DNA of 64,000 bases from Bradyrhizobium erythrophlei (GTDB lineage: Bacteria; Pseudomonadota; Alphaproteobacteria; Rhizobiales; Xanthobacteraceae), in NCBI RefSeq assembly GCF_900142985.1, contig NZ_LT670849.1:6340501-6404500 (forward strand), read 5' to 3'. The notes under the pieces are model-generated. The model did no database searches and was not told the DNA's origin. It saw only the letters and a program-made list of their open reading frames with translations. Position numbers and translations under genes: made by a program. Shown piece by piece: positions 44,367 to 53,017 of this stretch (the first letter of the stretch is position 1; every line of letters starts with the position of its first letter).

Positions 44367-45668
44367 TTAGTCGTCGTCTTCCGTCTTCTCCGGCCCCTCA
44401 TAGGCAATTCCGCGGATCACGGCGGCGTTGCCGAATTTCTTGCGCAGGCCGTCGATGGCGCGTTCCGCATCCGCCGAGCGCCGATCGAGCATGTCGGTGT
44501 CGTGGGCCTGCGAGCCCGGACGAAGTGCACTGACGCCTGTGCCCATCAGGCGGAACGGCGTGCCGTCGATTTCCTTCGCCAGCATTTCGCGCGATATCGC
44601 AAAAATCTTGGCCGCGAGCTGGGTCGGCGCGTGAATCGACTGCGAGCGGGTGCGCTGGCGGAAATCGGCGGTCTTGAGTTTGAGCGTGATGGTCGATCCC
44701 GCAAGCTCGCTGCTCTTGAGCCGGCTTGAGACCTTTTCCGACAGCCACCACAACAGTCTTTCAAGGGTCGCAAAATCGCGGATGTCGTTCTCGAAAGTGG
44801 TCTCGTTCGAGATCGTCTTGGCGCCGCGATCGGCCACCACGCGGCGGTCGTCGATCCCCCGCGCCAACCGCCACAGCCGCTGTCCCTCGGCGCCGAACTG
44901 CTTCATCAGCTCGGCTTCGTCGGCGTGCTGCAAATCCGCGATCAGGCGAAAGCCGCGCTGGACCAGGCGTTCCTGGGTCGCAGGCCCGACGCCGAAGATG
45001 AAGTTGACCGGCTTGTCCGCCAGCATCGTCCGCGCGTCGTCCTGATCGAGCGTTGCGAAGCCGCGGGGCTTGTCGAGATCGGAGGCGATCTTGGCAAGAA
45101 ACTTGTTGCAGGAAAGCCCGACCGACACCGTGACGCCGATCTCGCGTTCGATCGTTTGCGCAAAACGCGCCAGTACTTTGGCTGGAATCATGCCGTGCAC
45201 ACGTTGGGTGCCGCTGAGGTCGAGGAAAGCTTCATCGATGGACAGTGGCTCGACCAGCGGCGTGAGCGCCTGCATCGCGCGGCGCACCTCGCGGCCAACG
45301 CGGACATACTTGGCCATGTCCGGCCGGATCACGACCGCCGAAGGGCAGAGATCCAGCGCCTTGAACATCGGCATCGCCGAGCGAACGCCATAGGTGCGCG
45401 AGATATAGCAGGCGGCCGAGACCACGCCGCGTTTGCCGCCGCCGATGATGACCGGCTTGTCGGCCAGTTCCGGGTTGTCGCGCTTCTCGACGGTGGCATA
45501 GAAAGCGTCGCAATCGATGTGAGCGAGGGTGAGCGAGGGAAGCGCGCGGTGACGCACCAGCCGCGGCGAGCCGCAGGCGCGGCATCGTTTCGCGGTGATG
45601 TCCAGATCGCTGAAGCAATCCCTGCAAAAGCAGGTCGGGCCTTCTGCAACTGGCAGGCTTGGGGTCAC
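44367..45668 (-). CDS. dinB: DNA polymerase IV with N-terminal zinc-ribbon-like motif
   Basis: 433 residues from GTG 45668, chosen because it overlaps the upstream gene's TGA stop (GTGA), implying coupled translation; TTG 45686 is an alternative. Y-family polymerase for translesion synthesis: HIDCDAFYATVEKRDNPEL, VSAACYISRTYGVRSAMPMF, catalytic PLSIDEAFLDLSG, and the little-finger domain with TITLKLKTADFRQRTRSQS. Before the palm lies CFCRDCFSDLDITAKRCRAC, a four-Cys motif absent from E. coli DinB. No beta-clamp motif QL.LF is obvious at the C-terminus. Confidence 0.93.
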   Translation of the reverse strand: MTPSLPVAEGPTCFCRDCFSDLDITAKRCRACGSPRLVRHRALPSLTLAHIDCDAFYATVEKRDNPELADKPVIIGGGKRGVVSAACYISRTYGVRSAMPMFKALDLCPSAVVIRPDMAKYVRVGREVRRAMQALTPLVEPLSIDEAFLDLSGTQRVHGMIPAKVLARFAQTIEREIGVTVSVGLSCNKFLAKIASDLDKPRGFATLDQDDARTMLADKPVNFIFGVGPATQERLVQRGFRLIADLQHADEAELMKQFGAEGQRLWRLARGIDDRRVVADRGAKTISNETTFENDIRDFATLERLLWWLSEKVSSRLKSSELAGSTITLKLKTADFRQRTRSQSIHAPTQLAAKIFAISREMLAKEIDGTPFRLMGTGVSALRPGSQAHDTDMLDRRSADAERAIDGLRKKFGNAAVIRGIAYEGPEKTEDDD

Positions 45669-45964
45669 GGCACGTCGCGTTCCCAATCAGGATCATTGAG
45701 AGCCTGATGGGCCGCGGCCACGTTGGTCGGATGAAGCTGCGAAGCTTCCGCAAATGCCTTCACGGTCGCGTCATCGCGCATCACGAAATCAAGCACGCTC
45801 GCCAGGAATCGGGGATCGGCCGCTGCACCACGCAGTGTCTCCGGACCGATCCCGCTCTCGGCCAGGAACCTGCCCAGCCTCTCGGGATCGCCCGCGACAA
45901 AGGAAAGCGCCTGAATGGCAACGATTTCAGCTACTTCCCGGGGGTTCCGTTTTGATTTTCTCAA
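45665..45964 (-). CDS. DUF3572 family protein
   Basis: 99 residues from ATG 45964. Signature: REVAEIVAIQALSFVAGDPE, RLGRFLAESGIGPETLRGAA, DPRFLASVLDFVMRDDATVK and NVAAAHQALNDPDWERD. An alphaproteobacterial all-helical family of unknown role, typically next to divK/pleD. Its stop overlaps the dinB start, and it is divergent from divK. Confidence 0.88.
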   Translation of the reverse strand: MRKSKRNPREVAEIVAIQALSFVAGDPERLGRFLAESGIGPETLRGAAADPRFLASVLDFVMRDDATVKAFAEASQLHPTNVAAAHQALNDPDWERDVP

Positions 45965-46185
45965 AGTCCCGATTTGCCTTTCCGTAACTTATGGTCTCTA
46001 GTTTCTAAACGATCATGCCCGAGTCTGCGGAACCTGTTCAAGCAACTGGCAACCACGTCGTGGAAGTCGAGCCCCGGCTTAACGGGTTGGAGCGAATCTG
46101 GCGCTAGTTTGATTTCACTTTTTGATGGGGTGAACGGCGCTGAGGGTTTTGCCCTCGATGCCTGCATTGAGAGTGGAGGGGCGGG

Positions 46186-46551
46186 ATGGCCAAGACCGTC
46201 CTGATCGTGGAGGACAACGAGCTCAATATGAAGCTCTTTCGCGATCTGCTTGAAGCGCACGGCTATCAGACCTCCGGCACCAGTAATGGTTTCGAAGCGC
46301 TCGATCTCGTGCGCAAGCTTCGCCCCGATCTGATTTTGATGGATATCCAGCTTCCGCAGGTGTCGGGCCTCGAGGTCACGCGATGGATCAAAGACGATCC
46401 GGAGCTGCGTGCCATTCCGGTGGTCGCTGTTACCGCGTTTGCCATGAAGGGCGACGAAGAACGCATCCGCGAAGGCGGCTGCGAGGCGTATTTGTCCAAG
46501 CCGATCTCGGTCGGCAAGTTTATCGAGACCGTCCGGCGGTTTATCGGATAA
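46186..46551 (+). CDS. divK: Single-domain response regulator DivK
   Basis: 121 residues from ATG 46186, with GGAGG upstream. Only a receiver domain: acidic pair E9-D10 region VEDNELN, phospho-acceptor Asp53 in [13 protein letters not shown], Thr in [10 protein letters not shown] and Lys in [11 protein letters not shown]. In Caulobacter DivK, phosphorylated by DivJ and dephosphorylated by PleC, controls DivL-CckA and so CtrA and cell polarity. The neighbour pleD is also a DivJ/PleC target. It lies 12 bp upstream of pleD. Confidence 0.95.
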   Translation: MAKTVLIVEDNELNMKLFRDLLEAHGYQTSGTSNGFEALDLVRKLRPDLILMDIQLPQVSGLEVTRWIKDDPELRAIPVVAVTAFAMKGDEERIREGGCEAYLSKPISVGKFIETVRRFIG

Positions 46552-46563
46552 AGGGTTTTCAAG

Positions 46564-47937
46564 ATGTCCGCGCGTGTTCTTGTCGTCGACGATGTTCCTG
46601 CCAATGTCAAACTGCTGGAAGCGCGGCTGTCGGCGGAATACTTCGATGTGCTGACCGCCTCGAACGGCACTGAGGCGCTGGCAATGTGTGCGCGCGCCGA
46701 GTGCGACATCATCCTGCTCGACGTCATGATGCCGGATATGGATGGTTTCGAGGTCTGCCGCCGGCTGAAGTCGAACCCCGCCACACACTACATTCCCGTC
46801 GTCATGGTGACGGCGCTCGATAGTTCGTCCGACCGCGTCCGCGGTCTGGAGGCCGGTGCCGATGATTTCCTGACCAAGCCGGTCTCCGACGTGGTCCTGA
46901 TTGCCCGTGTGCGCTCGCTGACCCGGCTCAAGATGATGACCGACGAATTGCGGATGCGCGCCATCACCTCACTCGAGATCGGCGTTCAGGCGCCGGAGCG
47001 CAGCGCGGTCGCTGACACCGGCAAGGGCGGCCGCGTCTTGCTGGTCGACGATCGCCCGTCATCCTATGAACGGCTGGTGCCGGTTTTGACCGGCGAACAC
47101 GCCGTCGACCTCGAAACCAATCCCTCGGAAGCGCTGTTTCGTGCCGCCGACGGCGACTACGACCTTCTGATCGTCTCGCTCGGTCTCGATAATTTCGATG
47201 GCTTGCGGCTGTGCAGCCAGGCGCGCTCGCTCGAGCGCACCCGCCACGTGCCGATTTTGGCGATCGCGGACGCCGATCACAATACGCGGCTGCTGCGGGG
47301 ACTCGAGATCGGCGTCAATGACTACCTGCTGCGCCCCGTCGACAAGAACGAGCTTCTGGCGCGCGCGCGTACCCAGATCCGCAAGCGCCGCTATACCGAT
47401 CATCTGCGCGACAACGTGCAGAACTCGATCGAGGCCGCGATTACCGACGCGCTGACCGGCCTGCATAACCGCCGTTACATGGAAAGCCATCTGGCGACGC
47501 TCGCCGAACAGGCCTCCAGCCGCGGCAAGCCGCTCGCGGTGATGATGCTCGACATCGACTTCTTCAAGTCGATCAACGACAATTACGGCCACGACGCCGG
47601 CGACGATGTGCTGCGCGAATTCGCGGTGCGAGTGCGCAAATCGATCCGCGGTATCGATCTCGCCTGCCGTTATGGCGGCGAGGAGTTCGTGATCGTGATG
47701 CCTGAAACCGACATGCATGTCGCCGGCATGGTGGCCGAGCGCCTGCGGCGCTCCATCGCGGGTGAGCCCTTTGTCGTCAACAAGGGCGAAAAACGCATCG
47801 AGGTCACGATCTCGATCGGGCTTTCGACGCTTGAGACCAAGGGCGAGGCGGTCGCCGACGTGCTCAAGCGCGCTGACGTTGCGCTCTATCGCGCCAAGCA
47901 CGATGGCCGCAACCGCGTGGTCGCGAACGCCGCCTGA
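46564..47937 (+). CDS. pleD: Response regulator / diguanylate cyclase PleD
   Basis: 457 residues from ATG 46564. REC1 (LVVDDVPANVK, phospho-acceptor Asp53 in LLDVMMPDMDG, Lys in FLTKPVSD) and REC2 (LLVDDRPSSYERLV), where the expected Asp site reads IVSLGLDNFDG and is probably not phosphorylated. The GGEEF domain has MMLDIDFFKSINDNYGHDAG, the allosteric I-site RGID five residues before the catalytic YGGEEF, and SIGLST. It makes c-di-GMP from two GTP on phosphorylation-driven dimerisation and governs polar development. Operon with divK. Confidence 0.96.
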   Translation: MSARVLVVDDVPANVKLLEARLSAEYFDVLTASNGTEALAMCARAECDIILLDVMMPDMDGFEVCRRLKSNPATHYIPVVMVTALDSSSDRVRGLEAGADDFLTKPVSDVVLIARVRSLTRLKMMTDELRMRAITSLEIGVQAPERSAVADTGKGGRVLLVDDRPSSYERLVPVLTGEHAVDLETNPSEALFRAADGDYDLLIVSLGLDNFDGLRLCSQARSLERTRHVPILAIADADHNTRLLRGLEIGVNDYLLRPVDKNELLARARTQIRKRRYTDHLRDNVQNSIEAAITDALTGLHNRRYMESHLATLAEQASSRGKPLAVMMLDIDFFKSINDNYGHDAGDDVLREFAVRVRKSIRGIDLACRYGGEEFVIVMPETDMHVAGMVAERLRRSIAGEPFVVNKGEKRIEVTISIGLSTLETKGEAVADVLKRADVALYRAKHDGRNRVVANAA

Positions 47938-47946
47938 TTCATACCG

Positions 47947-48525
47947 CTACGCTTTGAGCCGCACACCGGCGCCCGCCAACAGTACCTTTGCAGCCTCCTT
48001 TGCCGCCCGCGCCATCTTTGGATCGTCGCGCACCAGATCCTGCGCGATCGAACCGTCGACGAGGAGCACGAGTTGCGTCGCGAGCCCTTCCGCGTCCGCC
48101 ACGCCCAGCTTCACGAGAAGGTCGCGAAACCAGAGCCGACGGCTCTCCTTGAAATCGATGGCGATCTTTTTCACTGACTTGTCGCTGGGTCCCATCTCGG
48201 CGACCGCGTTGACAAAGGGGCAGCCGCGGAAATCCTTCGCCGAAAAACGCCGCTCCAGCGAATCGAAGGTGCCGAGAATCTGCTCGACCGGGGATTTGTC
48301 CGAAGGGCGCGGTTGCACGAAGCGGCGCTCCAGATAGGCCGATATCAGCGCGTCCTTTGACGGGAAATGGTTGTAGAGCGTGCGCTTGCTGATGCCGATT
48401 TCGGCTGCAATCGTATCGACCCCGATCGCCCTGATCCCCTTGAGATAAAACAGCCGGTCGGCGGTTTCGAGAATCCGCTCCTTCATGCTCGGCTTCTTGC
48501 TTGCTTCGGCGGGCAGGTTTGCCAT
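47947..48525 (-). CDS. TetR family regulator
   Basis: 192 residues from ATG 48525 (GTG/ATG further up are possible). N-terminal HTH: KERILETADRLFYLKGIRAI, VDTIAAEIGISKRTLYNHFP. The C-terminal ligand domain includes FRGCPFVNAVAEMGPSDKSV with a Cys. It is divergent from the MFS gene, with a 16-bp palindrome between, so it probably represses that transporter and itself until a ligand binds. Confidence 0.9.
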   Translation of the reverse strand: MANLPAEASKKPSMKERILETADRLFYLKGIRAIGVDTIAAEIGISKRTLYNHFPSKDALISAYLERRFVQPRPSDKSPVEQILGTFDSLERRFSAKDFRGCPFVNAVAEMGPSDKSVKKIAIDFKESRRLWFRDLLVKLGVADAEGLATQLVLLVDGSIAQDLVRDDPKMARAAKEAAKVLLAGAGVRLKA

Positions 48526-48549
48526 GCGAATACGCCAACCCTCTCGAAC

Positions 48550-48578
48550 TTGACAGCGAGACAGCATTATAGGCTAAT
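48550..48578 (+). promoter_or_regulatory. Likely promoter of the MFS gene
   Basis: TTGACA (48550-48555), 17-bp spacer, GCTAAT (48573-48578). The operator palindrome starts at the next base, a position where a bound repressor would block initiation. Confidence 0.6.
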
Positions 48579-48594
48579 TACACAGGTCTGTGTA
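48579..48594. promoter_or_regulatory. Probable TetR-family operator
   Basis: TACACAG (48579-48585), GT, CTGTGTA (48588-48594): 7-bp perfect arms with a 2-bp centre, 16 bp in total. It lies in the 127-bp gap between the divergent TetR and MFS genes, the usual site for autoregulation and repression of the transporter. Confidence 0.75.
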
Positions 48595-48652
48595 CTTATT
48601 TCGGCTGACGGAAATAAGATGTTTCGCGGGCCGAGGCGGGAGAACAAGAACA

Positions 48653-49885
48653 ATGCCCCTGTTGCAGGTCCTGCGTCCGACATTGCCGATCCTGATCGGC
48701 ACCTCGCTCATGCTGACGTTGAGCATGGGACTGCGCCAGTCGCTCGGCATCTTCATGCAGCCGCTGACCCATGACATCGGTATATCCGTCTCCGATTTCA
48801 CCCTCGCCATCGCCGTGCAAAACCTCGCCTGGGGCTTTCTGCAGCCGTTGGCGGGCGCGCTGACGGTCCGCTTCGGCTTCCGCTCCATCATGGTGACAGG
48901 TGCGGCCGCCTATATCGCCGGTCTTGTGCTGATGGCGACCGCGCATGGCCTCGTCAGCGTGATGATCGGCGGCGGGTTGCTGATCGGGATTTCGCTTGCC
49001 TGCACGGCGGCGGCGATCGCGATGTCGGTTGCGGCGCGCGCGGTCCCCGCAACCGTGCGCTCGACCGTCCTCGGCCTCGTTTCCGGTGCGGGCTCGCTCG
49101 GCGCGCTTTTGTCCGCGCCGGTCGGACAAATTCTCAGTGCGGATTATGGCTGGCGGGTAGGGCTTGCCGGTTTTGTGGTGCTGGCCATCGCGATGATTCC
49201 GGCTGCGTGGCTTGCCGGCCGCATCGACGCCATTCCGCTGCCCAAGCCGTCAGGTGACGACATCGGCGACAATTCGGCGGGTGCGGCGGTCAGGCTTGCG
49301 TTCGGCAATGCCTCGTTCGTGGTGATGACCTGCGCCTATTTCGTCTGCGGCATGCAGCTCGTGTTCCTGACCACGCATCTGCCGTCGTACCTTGCGATCT
49401 GCGGCATGGACCCCATGCTGAGCGCGCAGACGCTTGGCATGATCGGCGGCTTCAACGTGCTCGGCAGCATTTTCTTCGGCTGGGCCGGGCAGCGCTGGAG
49501 CAAGCTCGCGCTGTTGGGCGGCATCTATATTTTACGCTCGCTCGCGCTTGCCTGGTATTTCACGCTGCCGCCGACACCAGCCAGCACACTCCTGTTCGGC
49601 GCGATCATGGGCTTCCTCTGGATGGGGGTAGGTCCGCTGGTTGCGGGTGCGGTCGCCGAAATGTTCGGACTGAAATGGCAGGCGATGATTCAGGGGCTGG
49701 CTTTCATGAGCCATCAGCTCGGTAGTTTCCTCGGCGCCTTCGGCGGCGGCCTGCTCTACGATTCACTCGGCTCCTACACCATGGCCTGGCGGATTGGCGT
49801 CGCGCTAGGGCTCGCCGGCGGCATCATCCAGGTCGCGTTCGCGCTGATCAGGCCAGCCGCGCCACCGATGCTGAAGACGGCATAG
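48653..49885 (+). CDS. MFS transporter
   Basis: 410 residues from ATG 48653. Twelve hydrophobic segments; starts PILIGTSLMLTLSMGLRQSL, with MFS landmarks LAWGFLQPLAGALTVRFGFR (A-motif region) and FGWAGQRWSKLALLGGIYIL. It resembles OxlT/nitrate-type or multi-substrate exporters that import or export organic acids, but the substrate is unknown. Controlled by the divergent TetR gene. Its transcript ends at the shared terminator with rpmG. Confidence 0.87.
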   Translation: MPLLQVLRPTLPILIGTSLMLTLSMGLRQSLGIFMQPLTHDIGISVSDFTLAIAVQNLAWGFLQPLAGALTVRFGFRSIMVTGAAAYIAGLVLMATAHGLVSVMIGGGLLIGISLACTAAAIAMSVAARAVPATVRSTVLGLVSGAGSLGALLSAPVGQILSADYGWRVGLAGFVVLAIAMIPAAWLAGRIDAIPLPKPSGDDIGDNSAGAAVRLAFGNASFVVMTCAYFVCGMQLVFLTTHLPSYLAICGMDPMLSAQTLGMIGGFNVLGSIFFGWAGQRWSKLALLGGIYILRSLALAWYFTLPPTPASTLLFGAIMGFLWMGVGPLVAGAVAEMFGLKWQAMIQGLAFMSHQLGSFLGAFGGGLLYDSLGSYTMAWRIGVALGLAGGIIQVAFALIRPAAPPMLKTA

Positions 49886-49911
49886 GCCCGCGATAAAAGA
49901 CGCTGAAATAA

Positions 49912-49940
49912 AAAACGGGGCCCATAGGGCCCCGTTTTAT
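49912..49940. terminator. Bidirectional terminator between MFS and rpmG
   Basis: AAAACGGGGCCC (49912-49923) pairs perfectly with GGGCCCCGTTTT (49927-49938), loop ATA, with A-runs and T-runs on both sides. It serves both convergent genes. Confidence 0.9.
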
Positions 49941-49964
49941 TTCTGCCGCTGGTCGCACGAGATC

Positions 49965-50132
49965 TTACTTGATCTTGGACTCGCGGAATTCGACGTGCTT
50001 GCGCGCGACCGGGTCGTACTTCTTCTTGACGAGCTTGTCGGTCATGGTGCGCGAGTTCTTCTTGGCGACGTAGTAGAAACCGGTGTCTGCCGAAGAGACG
50101 AGCTTGACCTTGATGGTGACCGCCTTGGCCAT
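49965..50132 (-). CDS. rpmG: 50S ribosomal protein L33
   Basis: 55 residues from ATG 50132, the standard length. Sequence [40 protein letters not shown], then [14 protein letters not shown]. It lacks the zinc-binding Cys, so it is the C-minus form. L33 is a small component of the large ribosomal subunit near the E site. Single gene between the terminator and a 191-bp upstream gap with no other feature. Confidence 0.97.
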   Translation of the reverse strand: MAKAVTIKVKLVSSADTGFYYVAKKNSRTMTDKLVKKKYDPVARKHVEFRESKIK

Positions 50133-50323
50133 GTTCGAAAACCTTTAGCTTATGGAATAGGGCGCGGGCCACGGGGGGCCTCTGCGTTCGGGCGCAACCT
50201 AGCTTCAAACCGCCCAAAGTCAAGGTTTTGGCGGCCAAAACCTTCGAAAATCGGTCCAAAATCCTTGCTTTTGCGCGTATTCTGCTCGCAAAGTAGGTAC
50301 CGCACTTTTGCGGAATACGCGCG

Positions 50324-51649
50324 TTACCTCTCAAAGAAGCGGTTTTTCGGCCGCGGAAGGCCGAGATTCTCGCGTAAGGTCGGCCCTTCATATTCCTTCC
50401 GGAAGATCCCGCGCTTCTGGAGTTCCGGCACCACCTTGTCGACGAAGTCGTTAAGACCCTGGGGCAGGTACGGGAACATGATGTTGAAGCCGTCGCTGCC
50501 GTAGCCCGTCAGCCACTCTTCCATCTGGTCGGCGATCGACTGCGGCGTGCCGACAAACGACAGTCCGCCATAGCCGCCAACGCGCTGGGCAAGCTGGCGC
50601 ACGGTAAGTTTGTCGCGCGCCGCGAGATCGACCATGCGCTGCCGTCCGCTCTTGCTCGCATTGGTCTCGGGGATCGGCGGCAACTGGCCGTCGGGATCGA
50701 AGCTGGATGCGTCCGTGCCCAGGATCACCGAGAGCGAGGCAATGGCGCTGTCGTAATGCACCCGGCTGTCGAGCAGCGCGCGCTTCTCTTTGGCATCGTC
50801 GATGCTGTCGCCCACCACGACGAATGCGCCGGGCAGAATCTTCAGGTGTTCGGGATTGCGGCCGATCTTCTCCATCCGCCCCTTGATGTCGGCGTAGAGT
50901 TTTTGCCCGTCGGCCAGGCTGCCGCCACCGGTAAAGACAGCTTCCGCCGTTTCCGCTGCGAGTTGGCGGCCGTCATCGGATGCGCCGGCCTGCACGATGA
51001 CCGGCCAGCCTTGCACAGGGCGGCCGATATTGAGCGGGCCGCGCACCGAGAGATATTCTCCCTTGTGGTTGAGCGTGTGCATCTTGTCAGGATCGAAATA
51101 AAGCCCGCTTTCGACATCGCGCACGAAGGCATCGTCGGCAAAGGAATCCCACAGCCCCGTGACGACGTCATAGAATTCGCGGGCGCGCTTATAGCGCTCG
51201 GCGTGCTCCATGTGCTCGTCGAGCCCGAAATTCAGCGCCGCGTCCGGATTCGACGTCGTGACGATATTCCATCCCGCACGCCCGCCGCTCAGGTGGTCCA
51301 GCGAGGCAAAACGGCGGGCGACGTGATAGGGCGCGTCGAACGTGGTCGAGCCTGTCGCGATCAGTCCGATGCGCTCGGTCACCGCAGATAAAGCCGAGAG
51401 CAGGGTGAACGGCTCGAACGACGTCACGGTGTGGCTGCGCTTGAGCGCATTGATCGGCATGTTCAAGACAGCCAGATGGTCGGCCATGAAGAAGGCATCG
51501 AACTTGCCGGCTTCCAGCCTCTGGATGAGCTGCTTGATGTGGGCGAAATTGAAATTGGCGTCAGGCCAGGCGCCGGGATAGCGCCACGCGCCGGTATGAA
51601 TGCTGATCGGCCGCATGAAAGCGCCGAGCTTGAGTTGCCGCCGTGCCAT
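50324..51649 (-). CDS. LLM-class flavin-dependent monooxygenase (NtaA/SnaA/DszA family)
   Basis: 441 residues from ATG 51649. A TIM-barrel FMN-dependent monooxygenase; blocks: LGAFMRPISIHTGAWRYPGA, FDAFFMADHLAVLNMP, ERIGLIATGSTTFDAPYHVA, SGGRAGWNIVTTSNPDAALN and GRPVQGWPVIVQAGASDDGR. The family oxidises NTA, EDTA, dibenzothiophene sulfone or alkanesulfonates using FMNH2 from a partner reductase. No reductase or transporter is adjacent, so the substrate is open. It interrupts the usual rpmG-NUDIX-rnr spacing. Confidence 0.88.
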   Translation of the reverse strand: MARRQLKLGAFMRPISIHTGAWRYPGAWPDANFNFAHIKQLIQRLEAGKFDAFFMADHLAVLNMPINALKRSHTVTSFEPFTLLSALSAVTERIGLIATGSTTFDAPYHVARRFASLDHLSGGRAGWNIVTTSNPDAALNFGLDEHMEHAERYKRAREFYDVVTGLWDSFADDAFVRDVESGLYFDPDKMHTLNHKGEYLSVRGPLNIGRPVQGWPVIVQAGASDDGRQLAAETAEAVFTGGGSLADGQKLYADIKGRMEKIGRNPEHLKILPGAFVVVGDSIDDAKEKRALLDSRVHYDSAIASLSVILGTDASSFDPDGQLPPIPETNASKSGRQRMVDLAARDKLTVRQLAQRVGGYGGLSFVGTPQSIADQMEEWLTGYGSDGFNIMFPYLPQGLNDFVDKVVPELQKRGIFRKEYEGPTLRENLGLPRPKNRFFER

Positions 51650-51806
51650 CGCCCCAATCCGTTTTGGTTATCGCTACGCACTAAGATAGGCACGGCAGGC
51701 CGAGCTGCCATTGCTGTCAGGCGGGAAGATTATTTTGTTTTTGTGCAACTACGCGATGAAGCTGTTATTTGCGATCACCGCCGCGTGATGAAACCACGCG
51801 TCAGCC

Positions 51807-52562
51807 TTATGAAGCGCCGAGTACATCCCGGCGCATCCGCACCCCGCCGCCTTCCGCACGGAAGAACGGCACTTCGGCGTCGTGACGCAACGGGCCGGTC
51901 GATAGCCGCTGCGCGAGTTCTTCGAGCACGCGTGTGGTCATCCGGTGCAGATCGGCGAGCGGTTTCGATCCGAGCTCGACCCATACCAGCTCGACAAGCT
52001 CCGCATCGGCATGCACCACGCCCTCGACGCGATGGGCAATGGCCGAGGCGTCCGCCGTAAAGAAGCGGGTGTCGTAACGCCTGACGCGGCCGGGCGGGGT
52101 GATGGCACGCGCGATCAAGAACAGACCGGAGGGATCGGGCAGGAGGCCGGCGTCGGTGAAGGGCTTCCATGGGCCGGACAGTGCAGGCGTCTTGCCTTCC
52201 GCCTTGCGCCCGAGACACAGGCCGGTTTCCTCGCAAGCCTCGCGGATGGCGGCGACCGCGAGCGCGCGGGCGCGCGAAGTGGTGATCCTGGGGCTGCCTT
52301 TGAGCAGGTTCGCTTCAAGCGCTGAAGGAATGGGACCCGCGAGTGGGATGCGATTGTCTGCGCTATCGACCCGGCCACCGGGAAAGACGATCTTGCCGGG
52401 CTGGAACACCACCTTGTCGTGACGGCGGCCGACCAGAACCCTCGGCGTTGCGCTTGAGCGATCGACCAGGATTAGCGTCGCGGCATCGACGGGCCGGCGA
52501 TAAGGGAAGTGGTCGGCTTCCTTATCCTCGTTCTTGGGCGCGCGCTCGCTCATTTCCCCCAT
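51807..52562 (-). CDS. NUDIX hydrolase (NUDT19-like)
   Basis: 251 residues from ATG 52562; ATG 52553 is possible. The Nudix box is split by an insertion of about 40 residues: VFPGGRVDSADN then ALAVAAIREACEETGLCL, as in NUDT19-type CoA diphosphatases. The REACEETG catalytic Glu residues are intact. RFFTADA and VELVWVEL follow. It hydrolyses a nucleoside diphosphate derivative, possibly CoA. It is downstream of DUF983 by 26 bp in the topA-rnr-DUF983-NUDIX run. Confidence 0.87.
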   Translation of the reverse strand: MGEMSERAPKNEDKEADHFPYRRPVDAATLILVDRSSATPRVLVGRRHDKVVFQPGKIVFPGGRVDSADNRIPLAGPIPSALEANLLKGSPRITTSRARALAVAAIREACEETGLCLGRKAEGKTPALSGPWKPFTDAGLLPDPSGLFLIARAITPPGRVRRYDTRFFTADASAIAHRVEGVVHADAELVELVWVELGSKPLADLHRMTTRVLEELAQRLSTGPLRHDAEVPFFRAEGGGVRMRRDVLGAS

Positions 52563-52588
52563 GGCCTCTCGTTTCTTATACGAGAGGT

Positions 52589-53017
52589 CTAGGGTTCGGG
52601 ATGGGCTTCGTCAAATCCGTGCATGCGCAGCGCCCATTGCACGCCCACCACGGCGCCCTTGACGGGTTGCAGCAACGCAAGCGAGGCCACAACGGTCAGC
52701 GGCAGATAGATCGCCAATTGAAGTGCGACCGGCGGCGCGTAGTCGGTCTCAATCCACAGCGCCAACGGCACGATGATGTGGCCAACGATGACGATCACGA
52801 GATAGGCCGGCAGGTCGTCGGCGCGGTGTGGTGTGAAATCCTGTCCGCACACGGAGCAGGCGTTGTCGACTTTCAAAAAAGCACGAAACAATTTGCCTTC
52901 GCCGCAACGCGGGCAGCGGCCACGAAAGCCGCGCTTGATGGATTGCCAGACGTCACGCTTTTCCTGCAGCGCGGTCTCCCGGCTCCAGGCGGTCTGAGGT
53001 GGGCTTACCGTTTCCAT
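52589..53017 (-). CDS. DUF983 family membrane protein
   Basis: 142 residues from ATG 53017. A four-Cys zinc-ribbon-like cytosolic part (GRCPRCGEGKLFRAFLKVDN, CSVCGQDF) precedes two TM segments (LVIVIVGHIIVPLALWI; LAIYLPLTVVASLALLQPV). DUF983 has unknown function and is usually found after rnr in alphaproteobacteria. Its start overlaps the rnr stop by 13 bp, so translation is likely coupled. Confidence 0.88.
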   Translation of the reverse strand: METVSPPQTAWSRETALQEKRDVWQSIKRGFRGRCPRCGEGKLFRAFLKVDNACSVCGQDFTPHRADDLPAYLVIVIVGHIIVPLALWIETDYAPPVALQLAIYLPLTVVASLALLQPVKGAVVGVQWALRMHGFDEAHPEP

